Source: Mucilaginibacter sabulilitoris (GTDB lineage Bacteria > Bacteroidota > Bacteroidia > Sphingobacteriales > Sphingobacteriaceae). Taken from it: a stretch of DNA of 64,000 nt. Location: positions 5,952,001 to 6,016,000 of the forward strand of contig NZ_CP139558.1 of assembly GCF_034262375.1 (NCBI RefSeq), written 5' to 3'. Numbering within the stretch: the first letter of the stretch is position 1; every line of letters begins with the position of its first letter. The notes beneath the pieces were generated by a model. That model searched no databases. It was not told the origin of the DNA and worked only from the letters and a program-made list of their open reading frames with translations. A program made the position numbers and the translations under genes. This document shows positions 49,871 to 59,319 of this stretch, piece by piece.

Positions 49871-52800
49871 TTAAAAAGAAACATTTAAACCAAAAGAATA
49901 TATTTTATTTTGCGGGTATTGAACTCCATCGCCATTGCCATAACGTTCAGGGTCGAGACCTTTAAACTTGGTTATGGTAAACAGGTTATCGCCAGAGAAG
50001 TAAAGCCGCACCCTGTCAAGACCTATTTTTTTGGTAGTTGCAGATGGCAGTGTATAGCCAAACACTAAATTCTTAATCCTCAAATATGATGCGTTCTGTA
50101 AAAAGAAGGTTGATGGTCGTGTAATTTTATCAGGTGCACCCTGTCCCCAATAAATACGAGGCAAAGTGGTTGATGGGTGCTCAGGAGTCCAGCGGTTTAA
50201 CCATTCTGTTGTAGGAGGCGTACCTTGTACAAAAGGAATAACTCCCCAGCCAGATACGTATGACTTAACGCCGTAAACACCCTGAGCCATAGCCGAAAGA
50301 TCAAAACCCTTAAAGCTGGCCGCCAAGTTAAATGAGTAATTTAATTTAGGGAAAGCACCGCTTATAAGCGTACGGTCGTTATCGTTTATCACGCCGTTAT
50401 TATCCACGTCTTTGTATTTAAGATCGCCGGGAAGCGTGGCATCGCCATATTGCTTAGGCGAATTGGCTACTTCCTGCGCGGTTTGGAAAATACCGATTAC
50501 CTGCAGTGTATAAAAGGCATCAATGGGCAAGCCATTTTGTCTAACGGTATAACCACCAAGTTCGCGCTGGCCGATACTGATAATCTTGTTGGTAAAATGA
50601 TCTGCATTAGCACCCAGGCTATAGGTAAATCCTCTTAAAGCGCCATCGCGAATTACGTTGCTGTAATTAATGCCAATCTCAAAACCTGTATTATCAACAA
50701 TGCCGTCGTTGATCACCGGAGGGTTTAAGCCAACAAGAGCTGTGACTTGTGCCCGCCTTATAATATCTGACGTTCTTTTCTTATACCAATCAGCTGTTAA
50801 ACTTAGGTTTTTGAATAAAGTAACATCTAAACCGACATCAGTTATGGTTGTGGTTTCCCATTTAATGATAGGATTATTTAAATCTTGTTGGGCTACGCCA
50901 TTTGTTAATGTAGAATTATCAAACGAATAATTGCCGGTAAACCCTAATACAGCCTGGTAAGGATAATTGCCTGTAGGGATATTTTGATTACCTACCTGCC
51001 CCCATGAACCTCTTAGTTTTAAATTGGTAAGCCAGTCTAAATTAAGTGCCTTAATAAAAGGCTCTTCAGTTGCACGCCAGCCCGCAGAAAATGATGGGAA
51101 TACCCCCCACTTGTTATCACCCGAAAATTTCGAGCTTCCGTCATAACGTATGTTACCTTCCAATAGGTAACGCTCTTTGTAATTGTAATTTAAACGCCCG
51201 AAATATGACATGATAGCCCACTGATTTTCCGAGCCAGCTGCAGACTGGATATCACTGCCGCCTGCATCTAATTGCGTCAGGGTCGGATCGGTAAAATTTC
51301 TGCGATAGCCCCTAAGGTATTCCCACTTACTTTGCTCCAAACTGTAACCAAATTGCGCTTTTATGTTATGGCCACCAAAGTCATGCGCATAATTTAAGTA
51401 ACTATACAGGTTTGTATAAACAGTTTGTTCATCCTGATCGGTTAATCCCTGACCTAAGTCAAGGGATGTTTGAAACTTGTTGGTACGGAAATTATACTCG
51501 TCGAGAGTATACTTGTAATCCCTGTATTTATCCATACTAAAGTTTACCGCCCCTTTAGTGTACCATGAAAAATCTTTGTTAAACTGCACCTCTAACCAAC
51601 CCTGGGCATTTGCCTCATAATCATTAGTAATGCGTTTAAAGTTTTTATCCAGTACGGCAACAGGGTTTTTGTTATTGTACTCAAAATCATAAGCTTTAAA
51701 GGTATAATGCCCGCTGCCATCAGATAAATAAGGACCGTAAGTTGGCGCTTGTGACATGGCCGAAAGAAAAAGATCCATTGATGAACCATCCCATTGGCTG
51801 GGTGATGAAGGGTTACCCGCTACAGCGTCTCTTGAGCCCGATTTTAACAGAATATTAGTACCAAATTTAATATGGTCATTAACCTTTGATGTTAAATTTA
51901 CACGAGCGGTATATTTTTTATAATTAAAACCTTTCATGATACCGTTTTGGTCAATGTAACCTAATGAAACATTATAAACCGTTTTATCGTTACCACCGCT
52001 AAAGGTAAGGTTGTGATTTTGTGTAGGGGCAGTTTGAAATATCAGGCTTAACCAATCGGTATTAGGATAACGAACCCGGTCGGTAGCATTGCGATACAAG
52101 TCTATCTGATCTTGCGGATAAAGTGAGTTTGGATCAGTTATGCCGCTATTGATATGAGCCTCATTAAACAATTCCATGTAAGTGGCAGAATTTGTTATCA
52201 GTTTATACATATTGGTGGGCTTGTAGATACCTACGTTACCATCATACTGAACTTTCATTTTTCCTGCCTTGCCTTGCTTGGTGGTAACCAGCAAAACACC
52301 GTTAGCGCCTCTCGAACCGTATATTGATGCAGATGCTGCATCCTTTAAAACAGAAACGTTATCGATATCATTAGGATTAATATCATTAAGGTTACCCTGC
52401 ACACCATCAATTAACACCAGCGGCTCTAAATCGGCCCCACTGTATGAGCCCATACCTCTGATCCTGATAGATACGCTTTCATTACCCGGTTCGCCGGCGC
52501 CTGTGTTTATTTTTACACCGGGCATTGTACCTTCCAGCATTGACGTTACATTGGTAACGGGGCGTTTGTTCAAATCTTCGCCGCTCACGGTTGATACCGC
52601 GCCTGTAAGGTTAACCTTTTTTTGCGTGCCGTAGCCCACTACAACTATTTCGTTAAGCGCTGATGTTTGTTCTTTTAAGCTTATATTTATTTGCGTTTCG
52701 TTACCCACCTTAACTTCCTGGGTTACAAAGCCTACAAAACTAAATACAAGTACCGCATTATTATCGGGAACGTTTAGTGTATAACTACCATCGCTTTTTG

Positions 52801-53281
52801 TTTGCGTACCTACGTCGCTTCCCTTTATTTTAATACTAACGCCGGGTAAGGGTAAACCTTTGTCATCCTTAACCTGGCCCGTAATGGTGATTACCTGAAC
52901 CGGTTTTGCTTCAGCCAATTTTGGAGTAACAACAATGGTATTGTTATTAATCACATAACTGAATGGCTGGTTTTGAAAACATTGCTTCAATACCTCGCTC
53001 AAGTCGGTATTTTGCAGGTGCACATTTACAGGCACCGCATTTTTAAGCATTTTGGCGTTGTAAAAAACGCTAAAACCACTTTGCAGATGAATTTCCTGCA
53101 AAGCCTCCGTAAGGGTAGCATTGCTTTTGTCAAGACTGATCTTTTGTGCGAAGGTAGTGGCAGCGCTAACCTGCAGTATAGAAACCAGACACAAAAAGAA
53201 TGACAACTTCATAATCAGAAATAATTTAGATTTAACACAGGGCAACTGCCTGCATCTTATTGCAGTAGAAATTTTATACAT
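49871..53281 (-). CDS. SusC/RagA TonB-linked protein with STN signalling domain
   Basis: 1136 residues from ATG at 53281; an internal ATG at 53212 would also leave a full signal peptide, and the longer start is usual in this group. After the signal (to TTFAQ) comes an STN domain (about 48-120: LTEALQEIHLQSGFSVFYNA, LSEVLKQCFQNQPFSY), then the carboxypeptidase-like domain VKDDKGLPLPGVSIKI, the plug with EIVVVGYGTQKKVNLTGAV, and the barrel. The STN domain contacts a FecR-type anti-sigma factor in the periplasm, and a FecR gene lies 142 nt upstream. This is a transducing transporter that induces its own operon when its ligand arrives. Confidence 0.96.
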   Translation of the reverse strand: MYKISTAIRCRQLPCVKSKLFLIMKLSFFLCLVSILQVSAATTFAQKISLDKSNATLTEALQEIHLQSGFSVFYNAKMLKNAVPVNVHLQNTDLSEVLKQCFQNQPFSYVINNNTIVVTPKLAEAKPVQVITITGQVKDDKGLPLPGVSIKIKGSDVGTQTKSDGSYTLNVPDNNAVLVFSFVGFVTQEVKVGNETQINISLKEQTSALNEIVVVGYGTQKKVNLTGAVSTVSGEDLNKRPVTNVTSMLEGTMPGVKINTGAGEPGNESVSIRIRGMGSYSGADLEPLVLIDGVQGNLNDINPNDIDNVSVLKDAASASIYGSRGANGVLLVTTKQGKAGKMKVQYDGNVGIYKPTNMYKLITNSATYMELFNEAHINSGITDPNSLYPQDQIDLYRNATDRVRYPNTDWLSLIFQTAPTQNHNLTFSGGNDKTVYNVSLGYIDQNGIMKGFNYKKYTARVNLTSKVNDHIKFGTNILLKSGSRDAVAGNPSSPSQWDGSSMDLFLSAMSQAPTYGPYLSDGSGHYTFKAYDFEYNNKNPVAVLDKNFKRITNDYEANAQGWLEVQFNKDFSWYTKGAVNFSMDKYRDYKYTLDEYNFRTNKFQTSLDLGQGLTDQDEQTVYTNLYSYLNYAHDFGGHNIKAQFGYSLEQSKWEYLRGYRRNFTDPTLTQLDAGGSDIQSAAGSENQWAIMSYFGRLNYNYKERYLLEGNIRYDGSSKFSGDNKWGVFPSFSAGWRATEEPFIKALNLDWLTNLKLRGSWGQVGNQNIPTGNYPYQAVLGFTGNYSFDNSTLTNGVAQQDLNNPIIKWETTTITDVGLDVTLFKNLSLTADWYKKRTSDIIRRAQVTALVGLNPPVINDGIVDNTGFEIGINYSNVIRDGALRGFTYSLGANADHFTNKIISIGQRELGGYTVRQNGLPIDAFYTLQVIGIFQTAQEVANSPKQYGDATLPGDLKYKDVDNNGVINDNDRTLISGAFPKLNYSFNLAASFKGFDLSAMAQGVYGVKSYVSGWGVIPFVQGTPPTTEWLNRWTPEHPSTTLPRIYWGQGAPDKITRPSTFFLQNASYLRIKNLVFGYTLPSATTKKIGLDRVRLYFSGDNLFTITKFKGLDPERYGNGDGVQYPQNKIYSFGLNVSF

Positions 53282-53423
53282 TTGAATGTTAGGTTAAATG
53301 ATTGGTTACGAGAAAAATGATCATCATCAGTTACCTGACAGCTATTCGTAGCTTATCAAATACCGGGGGTGCTGCGAACATCCCCGGTTATTTTTACAGG
53401 TAACATTATTAAAGCGGAAAAAT

Positions 53424-54587
53424 CTACTTCATAATGATTACCCTCCTTCCCTCTATTTTATAGTGAACTGAACGGGTTAGCTGCATAATATCCAGCAAAT
53501 CCGTAATATTTTTATATTTTGATATAGTTCCACCAAACTCATTGTTCTTTACATCGCCTACATACTCCACATCCACATCATACCAGCGGCCAACCTGCTT
53601 CATCACCTCTACAATGTTAAGATCACGGAATATAAAGAGGCCATTTTTCCAGGCCATGGTTTGTTGAACATCAGCAATACCCACTTTAATAGCGGCGCCA
53701 TTTACAGCCACTCCCTGTTGCCCAGGGGCAAGCATCACAGTTGAACCACCGCTGGCCATGCGCACAGAGCCTTCGAGCAGTGTGGTGGTTACATTATTGT
53801 TATCACTATAAGCGTTTATATTAAAGTGAGTACCCAGTACCTGTACCCGCGTACCGTTTGCCTGTACTATAAAAGGCTTGATCTTGTTTTTCGCAACTTC
53901 AAAATAAGCTTCGCCGGTTAGCTCAACCTGTCTGTCATTACCCGTAAATGCCTGCGGGAACCTGATGGATGATGCTGCATTTAACCAAACCTTGGTACCA
54001 TCCTCCAATACAACCTGGTACTGCCCGCCACGCGGAGTTGTGATGGTATTAAATTCGGGAGTTGTGCTTGTGGCACTATTGCCCGCGGCTTTATTAAAAT
54101 GATATACCAGCATACCATTACCGGTTTTACTTACTCTAATACCTGCTTTTGCTGCCAGATCACCGTTTTTGGCATCATCAAGTGTTATGCGTGAACCATT
54201 GGCCAGGGTGAGGTAAGCTTTATTGCCACCAGGTAAAATTGTTTTTTGTTTAACTTTAGCTACAACTGGTGTGGATTGCCCCTCCTGCTTTTCCTTTTTA
54301 AGAAAAAATAAACCAGCAAATAGTACCGCCAGAAAAAGGGCCGCAACCTGAAGCCACCGGTACTTATTAACCTTGCGTGGGGCTAACTGAACTACTTTAC
54401 GGCTATCGCTTAAGCGTTGCCATATACGGTTATGTACTTCCTCCTTATTAATCAAATCATCCTCCCACTTGTCGTCAGGCAAAGTCATTTCATCGCGGTA
54501 CGCATCCAGCAATTCTTTTTCGGCCGGGGTACATTGTCCGTTCATGTACTTTTCGTACAAAGCCAGAAACTCGTCTTTGGTTATCAT
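53424..54587 (-). CDS. FecR-family anti-sigma factor
   Basis: 387 residues. A cytosolic N-terminal segment (1-72) begins MITKDEFLALYEKYMNGQCTP. One membrane helix (about 78-97, WLQVAALFLAVLFAGLFFLK) follows, then the periplasmic FecR domain (about 175-290: TTPRGGQYQVVLEDGTKVWLN, FPQAFTGNDRQVELTGEAYFEV) and the C-terminal STN-like domain (about 320-385, IVEVMKQVGRWYDVDVEY). It holds the divergent ECF sigma factor inactive until the STN-SusC signals. It may also be cotranscribed with that susC. Confidence 0.95.
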   Translation of the reverse strand: MITKDEFLALYEKYMNGQCTPAEKELLDAYRDEMTLPDDKWEDDLINKEEVHNRIWQRLSDSRKVVQLAPRKVNKYRWLQVAALFLAVLFAGLFFLKKEKQEGQSTPVVAKVKQKTILPGGNKAYLTLANGSRITLDDAKNGDLAAKAGIRVSKTGNGMLVYHFNKAAGNSATSTTPEFNTITTPRGGQYQVVLEDGTKVWLNAASSIRFPQAFTGNDRQVELTGEAYFEVAKNKIKPFIVQANGTRVQVLGTHFNINAYSDNNNVTTTLLEGSVRMASGGSTVMLAPGQQGVAVNGAAIKVGIADVQQTMAWKNGLFIFRDLNIVEVMKQVGRWYDVDVEYVGDVKNNEFGGTISKYKNITDLLDIMQLTRSVHYKIEGRRVIIMK

Positions 54588-54715
54588 CAGGAAAATTATT
54601 TCAGGTTTACATAGTGGTAGTGTAGATTAAGTTCAGGCACACACATACTTTTTTAATTTTTTTTTATGGGTTATAATTATTAGCCAGCTTTTCATAATTT
54701 TAACAACCCAATTGT

Positions 54716-55297
54716 ATGCTTAAGTCCCCGCTAAGTGATGATGAACTATGGAACGCAATTCGTTGTGATAACGAATTGGCATTTACCGCGCTTTTTGACA
54801 GGTATTGGGTAAGGTTATATAAAGCGGCTCACCGTTATCTTAAAGATCATGAAGCCGCCGAAGAGGTAGTGCACGATGTTTTTTTAAATATCTGGAACCG
54901 CCGGCATCAACTGGAGATAGAATCGTTCCCTAATTTTTTGCTTACCGCTACCAGGTACCAGGTTTATAACCGGATGCGTTCGGCGAAATCGCCGATTGTT
55001 TTAACTGCAAGCGACGTGGAGTTAAATGAACTATTGGATCACAATATAGGAGAGGACCACATTAAAGACCAGGAACTGCAGCAGGAGTTAGACCAATATC
55101 TTGATCAGTTACCAAAGCGCTGCCAGGAAATATTTTATATGAGCCGGATAAATCACCTTTCGAACCAGGAAATAGCTGGTAAGCTAGGCATATCAAAACG
55201 CACTGTCGAAAATCAGATCACTGTAGCTTTAAAGCATCTGCGAACCTGTTTTAAACATATGTCAACCATTATCATATTGGGGTTTATTATCAGATAA
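54716..55297 (+). CDS. ECF RNA polymerase sigma-70 factor
   Basis: 193 residues. Region 2 (about 20-90) has ELAFTALFDRYWVRLYKAAHRYLKDHEAAEEVVHDVFLNIW-type sequence (segments FTALFDRYW and AAEEVVHDVFLNIWNRR). Region 4 (about 120-180) has LPKRCQEIFYMSRINHLSNQEIAGKLGISKRTVENQI-type sequence with the helix-turn-helix IAGKLGISKRTVENQ. It is the Bacteroidota FecI-like type paired with FecR. It is divergent from fecR with 128 bp between. A hydrophobic C-terminus (STIIILGFIIR) is unusual for a soluble sigma factor but common in this group. Confidence 0.95.
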   Translation: MLKSPLSDDELWNAIRCDNELAFTALFDRYWVRLYKAAHRYLKDHEAAEEVVHDVFLNIWNRRHQLEIESFPNFLLTATRYQVYNRMRSAKSPIVLTASDVELNELLDHNIGEDHIKDQELQQELDQYLDQLPKRCQEIFYMSRINHLSNQEIAGKLGISKRTVENQITVALKHLRTCFKHMSTIIILGFIIR

Positions 55298-55327
55298 CCG
55301 CTCCCAATTTCATATAGTCTATGAAGA

Positions 55328-56668
55328 TTAAACCTTTGCATACAACTCCTCAACTTTTTCAAGCGGAACACCTTTGGTTTCAAACACATATCGGCTTACA
55401 AACAACACCATACTGAGATTGATTATGCCATAAACACTAAAGGTAGCCACCGGCCCCAATTGCGAAAGCATTATCGGGAATGTAAGCGAAACAATAGAAT
55501 TGGCCACCCAGTTGCCAAACACGGCAATGGATGTTGCGGTGCCGCGTATCTTATTCGGGAATATCTCAGCCACATATACCCATAATACCACTCCCCAGGT
55601 GCAGGCAAAACCGCCTATATAAACAAATATGGTTAGCAGCACAAAGTAGTTTTGCAGCTGATTAAAATAAAACAGGGCAGACAATGCAAACATACAAAGC
55701 CCCATGATCACCGACCCGGATAACAGCAGTTTCTTACGCCCAAGCCTGTCAATCAGCGGGAAGGCCAACAGGGTGAATATGAGGTTAACTATTCCTGTTA
55801 ATATGGTTTGAAACAGCACACTGCCGCCCACATGTATTTTCTCGAATATCAGCGGCGCGTAGTAAAACACTATATTGATACCCGTAAGCTGTGCAACAGC
55901 TGCAAACACCAAACCAATAATGACGACTTTCCTGAAACGCGGACTAAAGACATCTTTTAATGCCGGGGTACTTTCAGATGCTATATCTGCAGCAACCAGA
56001 TCAACCTGCTCCTGGCTTTCCTGCTCTGAATAAATGCTCCCGAATATCTTTTTTGCATCGGTTGTTTTATTTTTAGACACCAGCCACCTTGGGCTTTCGG
56101 GCACCAACAGCAACAGCACAAAAAAGATAACAGAAGGCACAACAGCCGCCGCCAGCATGTAACGCCAGAAATTATCATTATTGAGAAAAGAATACGAAGC
56201 TTCGACTATGAGATAGTTGGATATAAATGATAATAGTATCCCGGTTACAATAGCCAGTTGCTGCAGCATCCCCAAACGCCCCCTGAAACTGGGTGGCGCT
56301 ACTTCTGATATATAAATAGGCGCCAATGTTGATGCCATACCAATGGCTACGCCACCAATAAAACGATAAATTACCAGCTGCATAAAACTGGCTGCAATAC
56401 CACTCCCTACCGCGGCAATAATATACAGCAGTGAAGTCACGATCATTAATTTTTTACGGCCAAATTTATCAGCCAGACCACCCGCAAACAGGGCACCAGG
56501 AATACAGCCGATTGATGCAGCGGCTACAATAAGTCCTATTTCGGCATCATTAAGCTGAAAATATGGTTTCAGATAGTGCAAAGCGCCCGCGATTACTGCT
56601 GTATCAAAGCCAAACAACAATCCGCCCAGCGCGGCCACTATGGATATTAAAATAGTATAACTTTTCAT
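55328..56668 (-). CDS. Sugar-porter family MFS transporter
   Basis: 446 residues, 12 membrane helices. Sugar-porter signatures: FGFDTAVIAGAL (helix 1), GGLADKFGRKKLMI (loop 2-3), PESPRWLVSKNK before the central loop, the second RxGRKK (LIDRLGRKKLLLSG) and VYVAEIFPNKIRGTA near helix 10. It is an inner-membrane proton/sugar symporter of the xylose, glucose or inositol type. It is the last gene of the SusCD - GDPD - sulfatase - GDPD locus, 206 nt from the preceding gene with a terminator between, and so it probably takes up the monomer released by those enzymes from its own promoter. Confidence 0.93.
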   Translation of the reverse strand: MKSYTILISIVAALGGLLFGFDTAVIAGALHYLKPYFQLNDAEIGLIVAAASIGCIPGALFAGGLADKFGRKKLMIVTSLLYIIAAVGSGIAASFMQLVIYRFIGGVAIGMASTLAPIYISEVAPPSFRGRLGMLQQLAIVTGILLSFISNYLIVEASYSFLNNDNFWRYMLAAAVVPSVIFFVLLLLVPESPRWLVSKNKTTDAKKIFGSIYSEQESQEQVDLVAADIASESTPALKDVFSPRFRKVVIIGLVFAAVAQLTGINIVFYYAPLIFEKIHVGGSVLFQTILTGIVNLIFTLLAFPLIDRLGRKKLLLSGSVIMGLCMFALSALFYFNQLQNYFVLLTIFVYIGGFACTWGVVLWVYVAEIFPNKIRGTATSIAVFGNWVANSIVSLTFPIMLSQLGPVATFSVYGIINLSMVLFVSRYVFETKGVPLEKVEELYAKV

Positions 56669-56805
56669 AGAATAAACAAATAATGGCAGCGATGGTGTCC
56701 TGCTTAGGTAATTGGTTAATGAACAGCAATAAAAGTGACGAAAATACTATTGCTATGCAAATAATATAACGAGCAATTTAGTTTTTGTACTTACGTGGCC
56801 TATAA

Positions 56806-56848
56806 TATGAAAAGCGTCCCGGATCTTACAATCGGGACGCTTTTTCAT
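56806..56848 (-). terminator. Terminator after the first GDPD gene
   Basis: AAAAGCGTCCCG pairs with CGGGACGCTTTT around an 11-nt loop, with TTTTCAT following on the minus strand. Confidence 0.85.
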
Positions 56849-56874
56849 AGAACGTTATTTCTTTGCTTTTTATA

Positions 56875-57765
56875 TTATTTCTTTTGATAGCTCCCGAATA
56901 GCTTTACCAATCTGTCAGGGTAATCAGATATTATGCCGTCAACCTTTAAATCGGCCATAGCCTTCATATCCGTTTCGTTATTCACCGTCCATGGTAAAAC
57001 CAATACTTTATTTTCGTGAGCGCTTTTTACCATAGCCTCATTAACGCTTTTAAACTCCGGGCTTATAATTGTTGGTTTAAAGCCTAACTTGTTTATATTT
57101 TCTTCGTAACAACCGGTTGAGGTAAGAAAAGCCGTTTTCATTTGAGGCCAGTCGTGGTGGAGCACCTGCAGCGTACGTGGATCAAATGATTGTATAATTA
57201 CCCTGTCGGCTATTTTCTTTTGGGTAATTACCGCCATCAGCAACTTCACAAACACTTCAGGTACCGGATTGGTAATATTATCGCCCGCTGGCCTGCTCTT
57301 GGTTTCCATGTTGTAGTACACCGGTTTAAGGTGGTTTACCTTAACGTAGTTTTCTACACTATCAATAAGATCGGCCAACAATGGTTTATACGTTTTAACC
57401 ATTTTCTGGCCGGGGAAATCAGGGTGCTGTTTTACCCCCTCCTGAAAAAGACGAATGCTATCATAAGGCATTTTGTACAAAACATACTTTTTTTCTTCGC
57501 CCTTTGCAATTTCAGAACCATCAGGTTTAAGCATGATGTTTGACGACATCACCGGATCATGCGAAACCATTACTTTACCATCGGCAGTTATCTGGCAATC
57601 CAGTTCCAGTGTACGCACACCGGTACGAACCCCATTTATCATGGCAGGGATAGTATTCTCTGGCATTAAAGCTCGCCCCCCGCGATGGCCCTCGGTATCA
57701 AACTCCTGAGCCTTAACAGTTAAGAAACAGCCGCAGCTAATTAACAACATTAATAAGTACTTCAT
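56875..57765 (-). CDS. Secreted glycerophosphodiester phosphodiesterase (GlpQ-like)
   Basis: 296 residues from ATG at 57765; a TTG six codons upstream is in frame. A signal peptide (to LTVKAQ, 20) precedes the GDPD barrel: EGHRGGRALMPENTIPAM (catalytic His and the Glu of PEN), TLELDCQITADGKVMVSHDPV (metal Glu/Asp and second His), and the C-terminal LPWTVNNETDMKAM and DGIISDYPDRL. The family hydrolyses glycerophosphodiesters to glycerol-3-phosphate and an alcohol; GlpQ members also act exolytically on glycerol-phosphate teichoic acid. It is in a locus with a sulfatase, a second GDPD and SusCD. Confidence 0.92.
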   Translation of the reverse strand: MKYLLMLLISCGCFLTVKAQEFDTEGHRGGRALMPENTIPAMINGVRTGVRTLELDCQITADGKVMVSHDPVMSSNIMLKPDGSEIAKGEEKKYVLYKMPYDSIRLFQEGVKQHPDFPGQKMVKTYKPLLADLIDSVENYVKVNHLKPVYYNMETKSRPAGDNITNPVPEVFVKLLMAVITQKKIADRVIIQSFDPRTLQVLHHDWPQMKTAFLTSTGCYEENINKLGFKPTIISPEFKSVNEAMVKSAHENKVLVLPWTVNNETDMKAMADLKVDGIISDYPDRLVKLFGSYQKK

Positions 57766-57850
57766 ATATTTATTTTGTTTCAATTATTTACAAACGGCTA
57801 ATATTAGTCATTTTTTTTTACCCCTATGTGAACAGCCGATTAAATCCATA

Positions 57851-59272
57851 TTAGTACAATGCCTTCCTTTTGGTTAATGGAAACTCCGGATTATCAGTAC
57901 GGATAGCTCTCATTTGTTTTTTTATGCTATCAACCACATCGGGATATTTATCGGCCAGGTTAGTGGTTTCTTTTACATCTGTTTTAATGTTATACAGTTC
58001 AAATGGCTTTTCATAAGTACTGATGCCTTTCCAGTCACCTTTTAATATCGCCTGGATAGGTCCACGGGTTTCATTAACCTCCCAGTAAAAGTACTCATGT
58101 TCTTTTTGTTGTTTATTATTACCTAACAATGCTGGCAGATAAGATATGCCATCGGTTTTAATTGTTGGCTTTATACCGGCTACCTCGCAGGCTGTAGGTA
58201 AAAAATCCCAAAAGGCCGAGGCATGGTCAGATACGGAACCCGGTTTTATTTTGCCGGGCCAGCGGGCAGCAAAAGGTTCACGCAGGCCACCTTCATATAA
58301 AGACAGCTTGCCTCCGCGAAAGGGGCCATTACTGTCGAAAAATCCGTTATCAAATCCGGGGCCATTATCACTTGTAAAAATAACCAGCGTGTTATTATCA
58401 ATTCCCTGTTTTTTTAATTGAGCTAAAATTTGCCCGACATAGCTGTCCAATCTCGAAACCATACCCGCATAAGCTGTATTACCCTCGGGGTCATGGTAAT
58501 AGTGCCCAACCTTCATTGGCCTTTCGGGCCATCCCAGGTTCTCATACTGCTTTTTAGAATCCTCAGGTACAGTAAGTTCATTATGCGGGGTAGTATATGG
58601 CAGGTATAAAAAGAATGGCGTATTACGATGATCTTTTATATAGGTGATCGCCTCTTCGGTAAACATGTCATTTGAATATTTCCCGATATGTTTGGCCGGA
58701 TTGTTTCCGGGTAACATTACCTTATCATTGTTGCGCCAAATGTATTCCGGGTAGTAATGATGAGCTTCGCGGTGACTGTTAAAACCTAAAAAATAATCAA
58801 AACCGTGGCTCAGGGCGCTCCCGGTAGTATTATATTCATTCATTCCCCACTTGCCTATAACAGCAGTGGCGTAACCTGCCTTTTTCAATTCATTTGCAAC
58901 AGTTATATCGTTTGTACCCAAATCGCCGCCTTTACCGCTGACGCTCCACTCGTTGAGTTCACGCACAGTTGCATGTGCGTTGTTAACACCTGTTAGCAAT
59001 GCCGCGCGCGAAGGCCCGCAAACCGCGGTACCCGCATAGTGTTGTTTAAAGATGATGCCCTCACGCGCCATCTGATCAAGGTTGGGTGTTTTTATTTTAG
59101 TTTGCCCATTAAAGCCAACATCGCCATAACCCATATCGTCAGCCAAAATGAAAATAATGTTGGGTTTATCCTCTTTATGGGGTTGAACTGGCTCATCCGG
59201 ATGATATTTAAATCCGCACCATATTAATGGTGCGATTACAACTGCAAAACAGGCAAAATATCTTCTTTTCAT
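57851..59272 (-). CDS. Secreted type I sulfatase (arylsulfatase family, S1)
   Basis: 473 residues with an N-terminal membrane/signal segment (about 5-22). Calcium-site residues appear in IFILADDMGYGDVGFNG (Asp45, Asp46). The formylglycine motif is CGPSR at 85-89 in TAVCGPSRAALLTG, so Cys85 must be converted by a maturase. Other conserved parts are GKWGMNEY, HGFDYFLGF, FLYLPYTTPHNE and VIFTSDNGPG. S1 sulfatases remove sulfate from carbohydrates or small esters. It is placed between two GDPD genes in the minus-strand operon; no sulfatase maturase gene is in the window. Confidence 0.94.
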   Translation of the reverse strand: MKRRYFACFAVVIAPLIWCGFKYHPDEPVQPHKEDKPNIIFILADDMGYGDVGFNGQTKIKTPNLDQMAREGIIFKQHYAGTAVCGPSRAALLTGVNNAHATVRELNEWSVSGKGGDLGTNDITVANELKKAGYATAVIGKWGMNEYNTTGSALSHGFDYFLGFNSHREAHHYYPEYIWRNNDKVMLPGNNPAKHIGKYSNDMFTEEAITYIKDHRNTPFFLYLPYTTPHNELTVPEDSKKQYENLGWPERPMKVGHYYHDPEGNTAYAGMVSRLDSYVGQILAQLKKQGIDNNTLVIFTSDNGPGFDNGFFDSNGPFRGGKLSLYEGGLREPFAARWPGKIKPGSVSDHASAFWDFLPTACEVAGIKPTIKTDGISYLPALLGNNKQQKEHEYFYWEVNETRGPIQAILKGDWKGISTYEKPFELYNIKTDVKETTNLADKYPDVVDSIKKQMRAIRTDNPEFPLTKRKALY

Positions 59273-59319
59273 AATTATTGTATTGATATTAACAGCTATC
59301 TTTTAGCGAAGTGCTTCCA

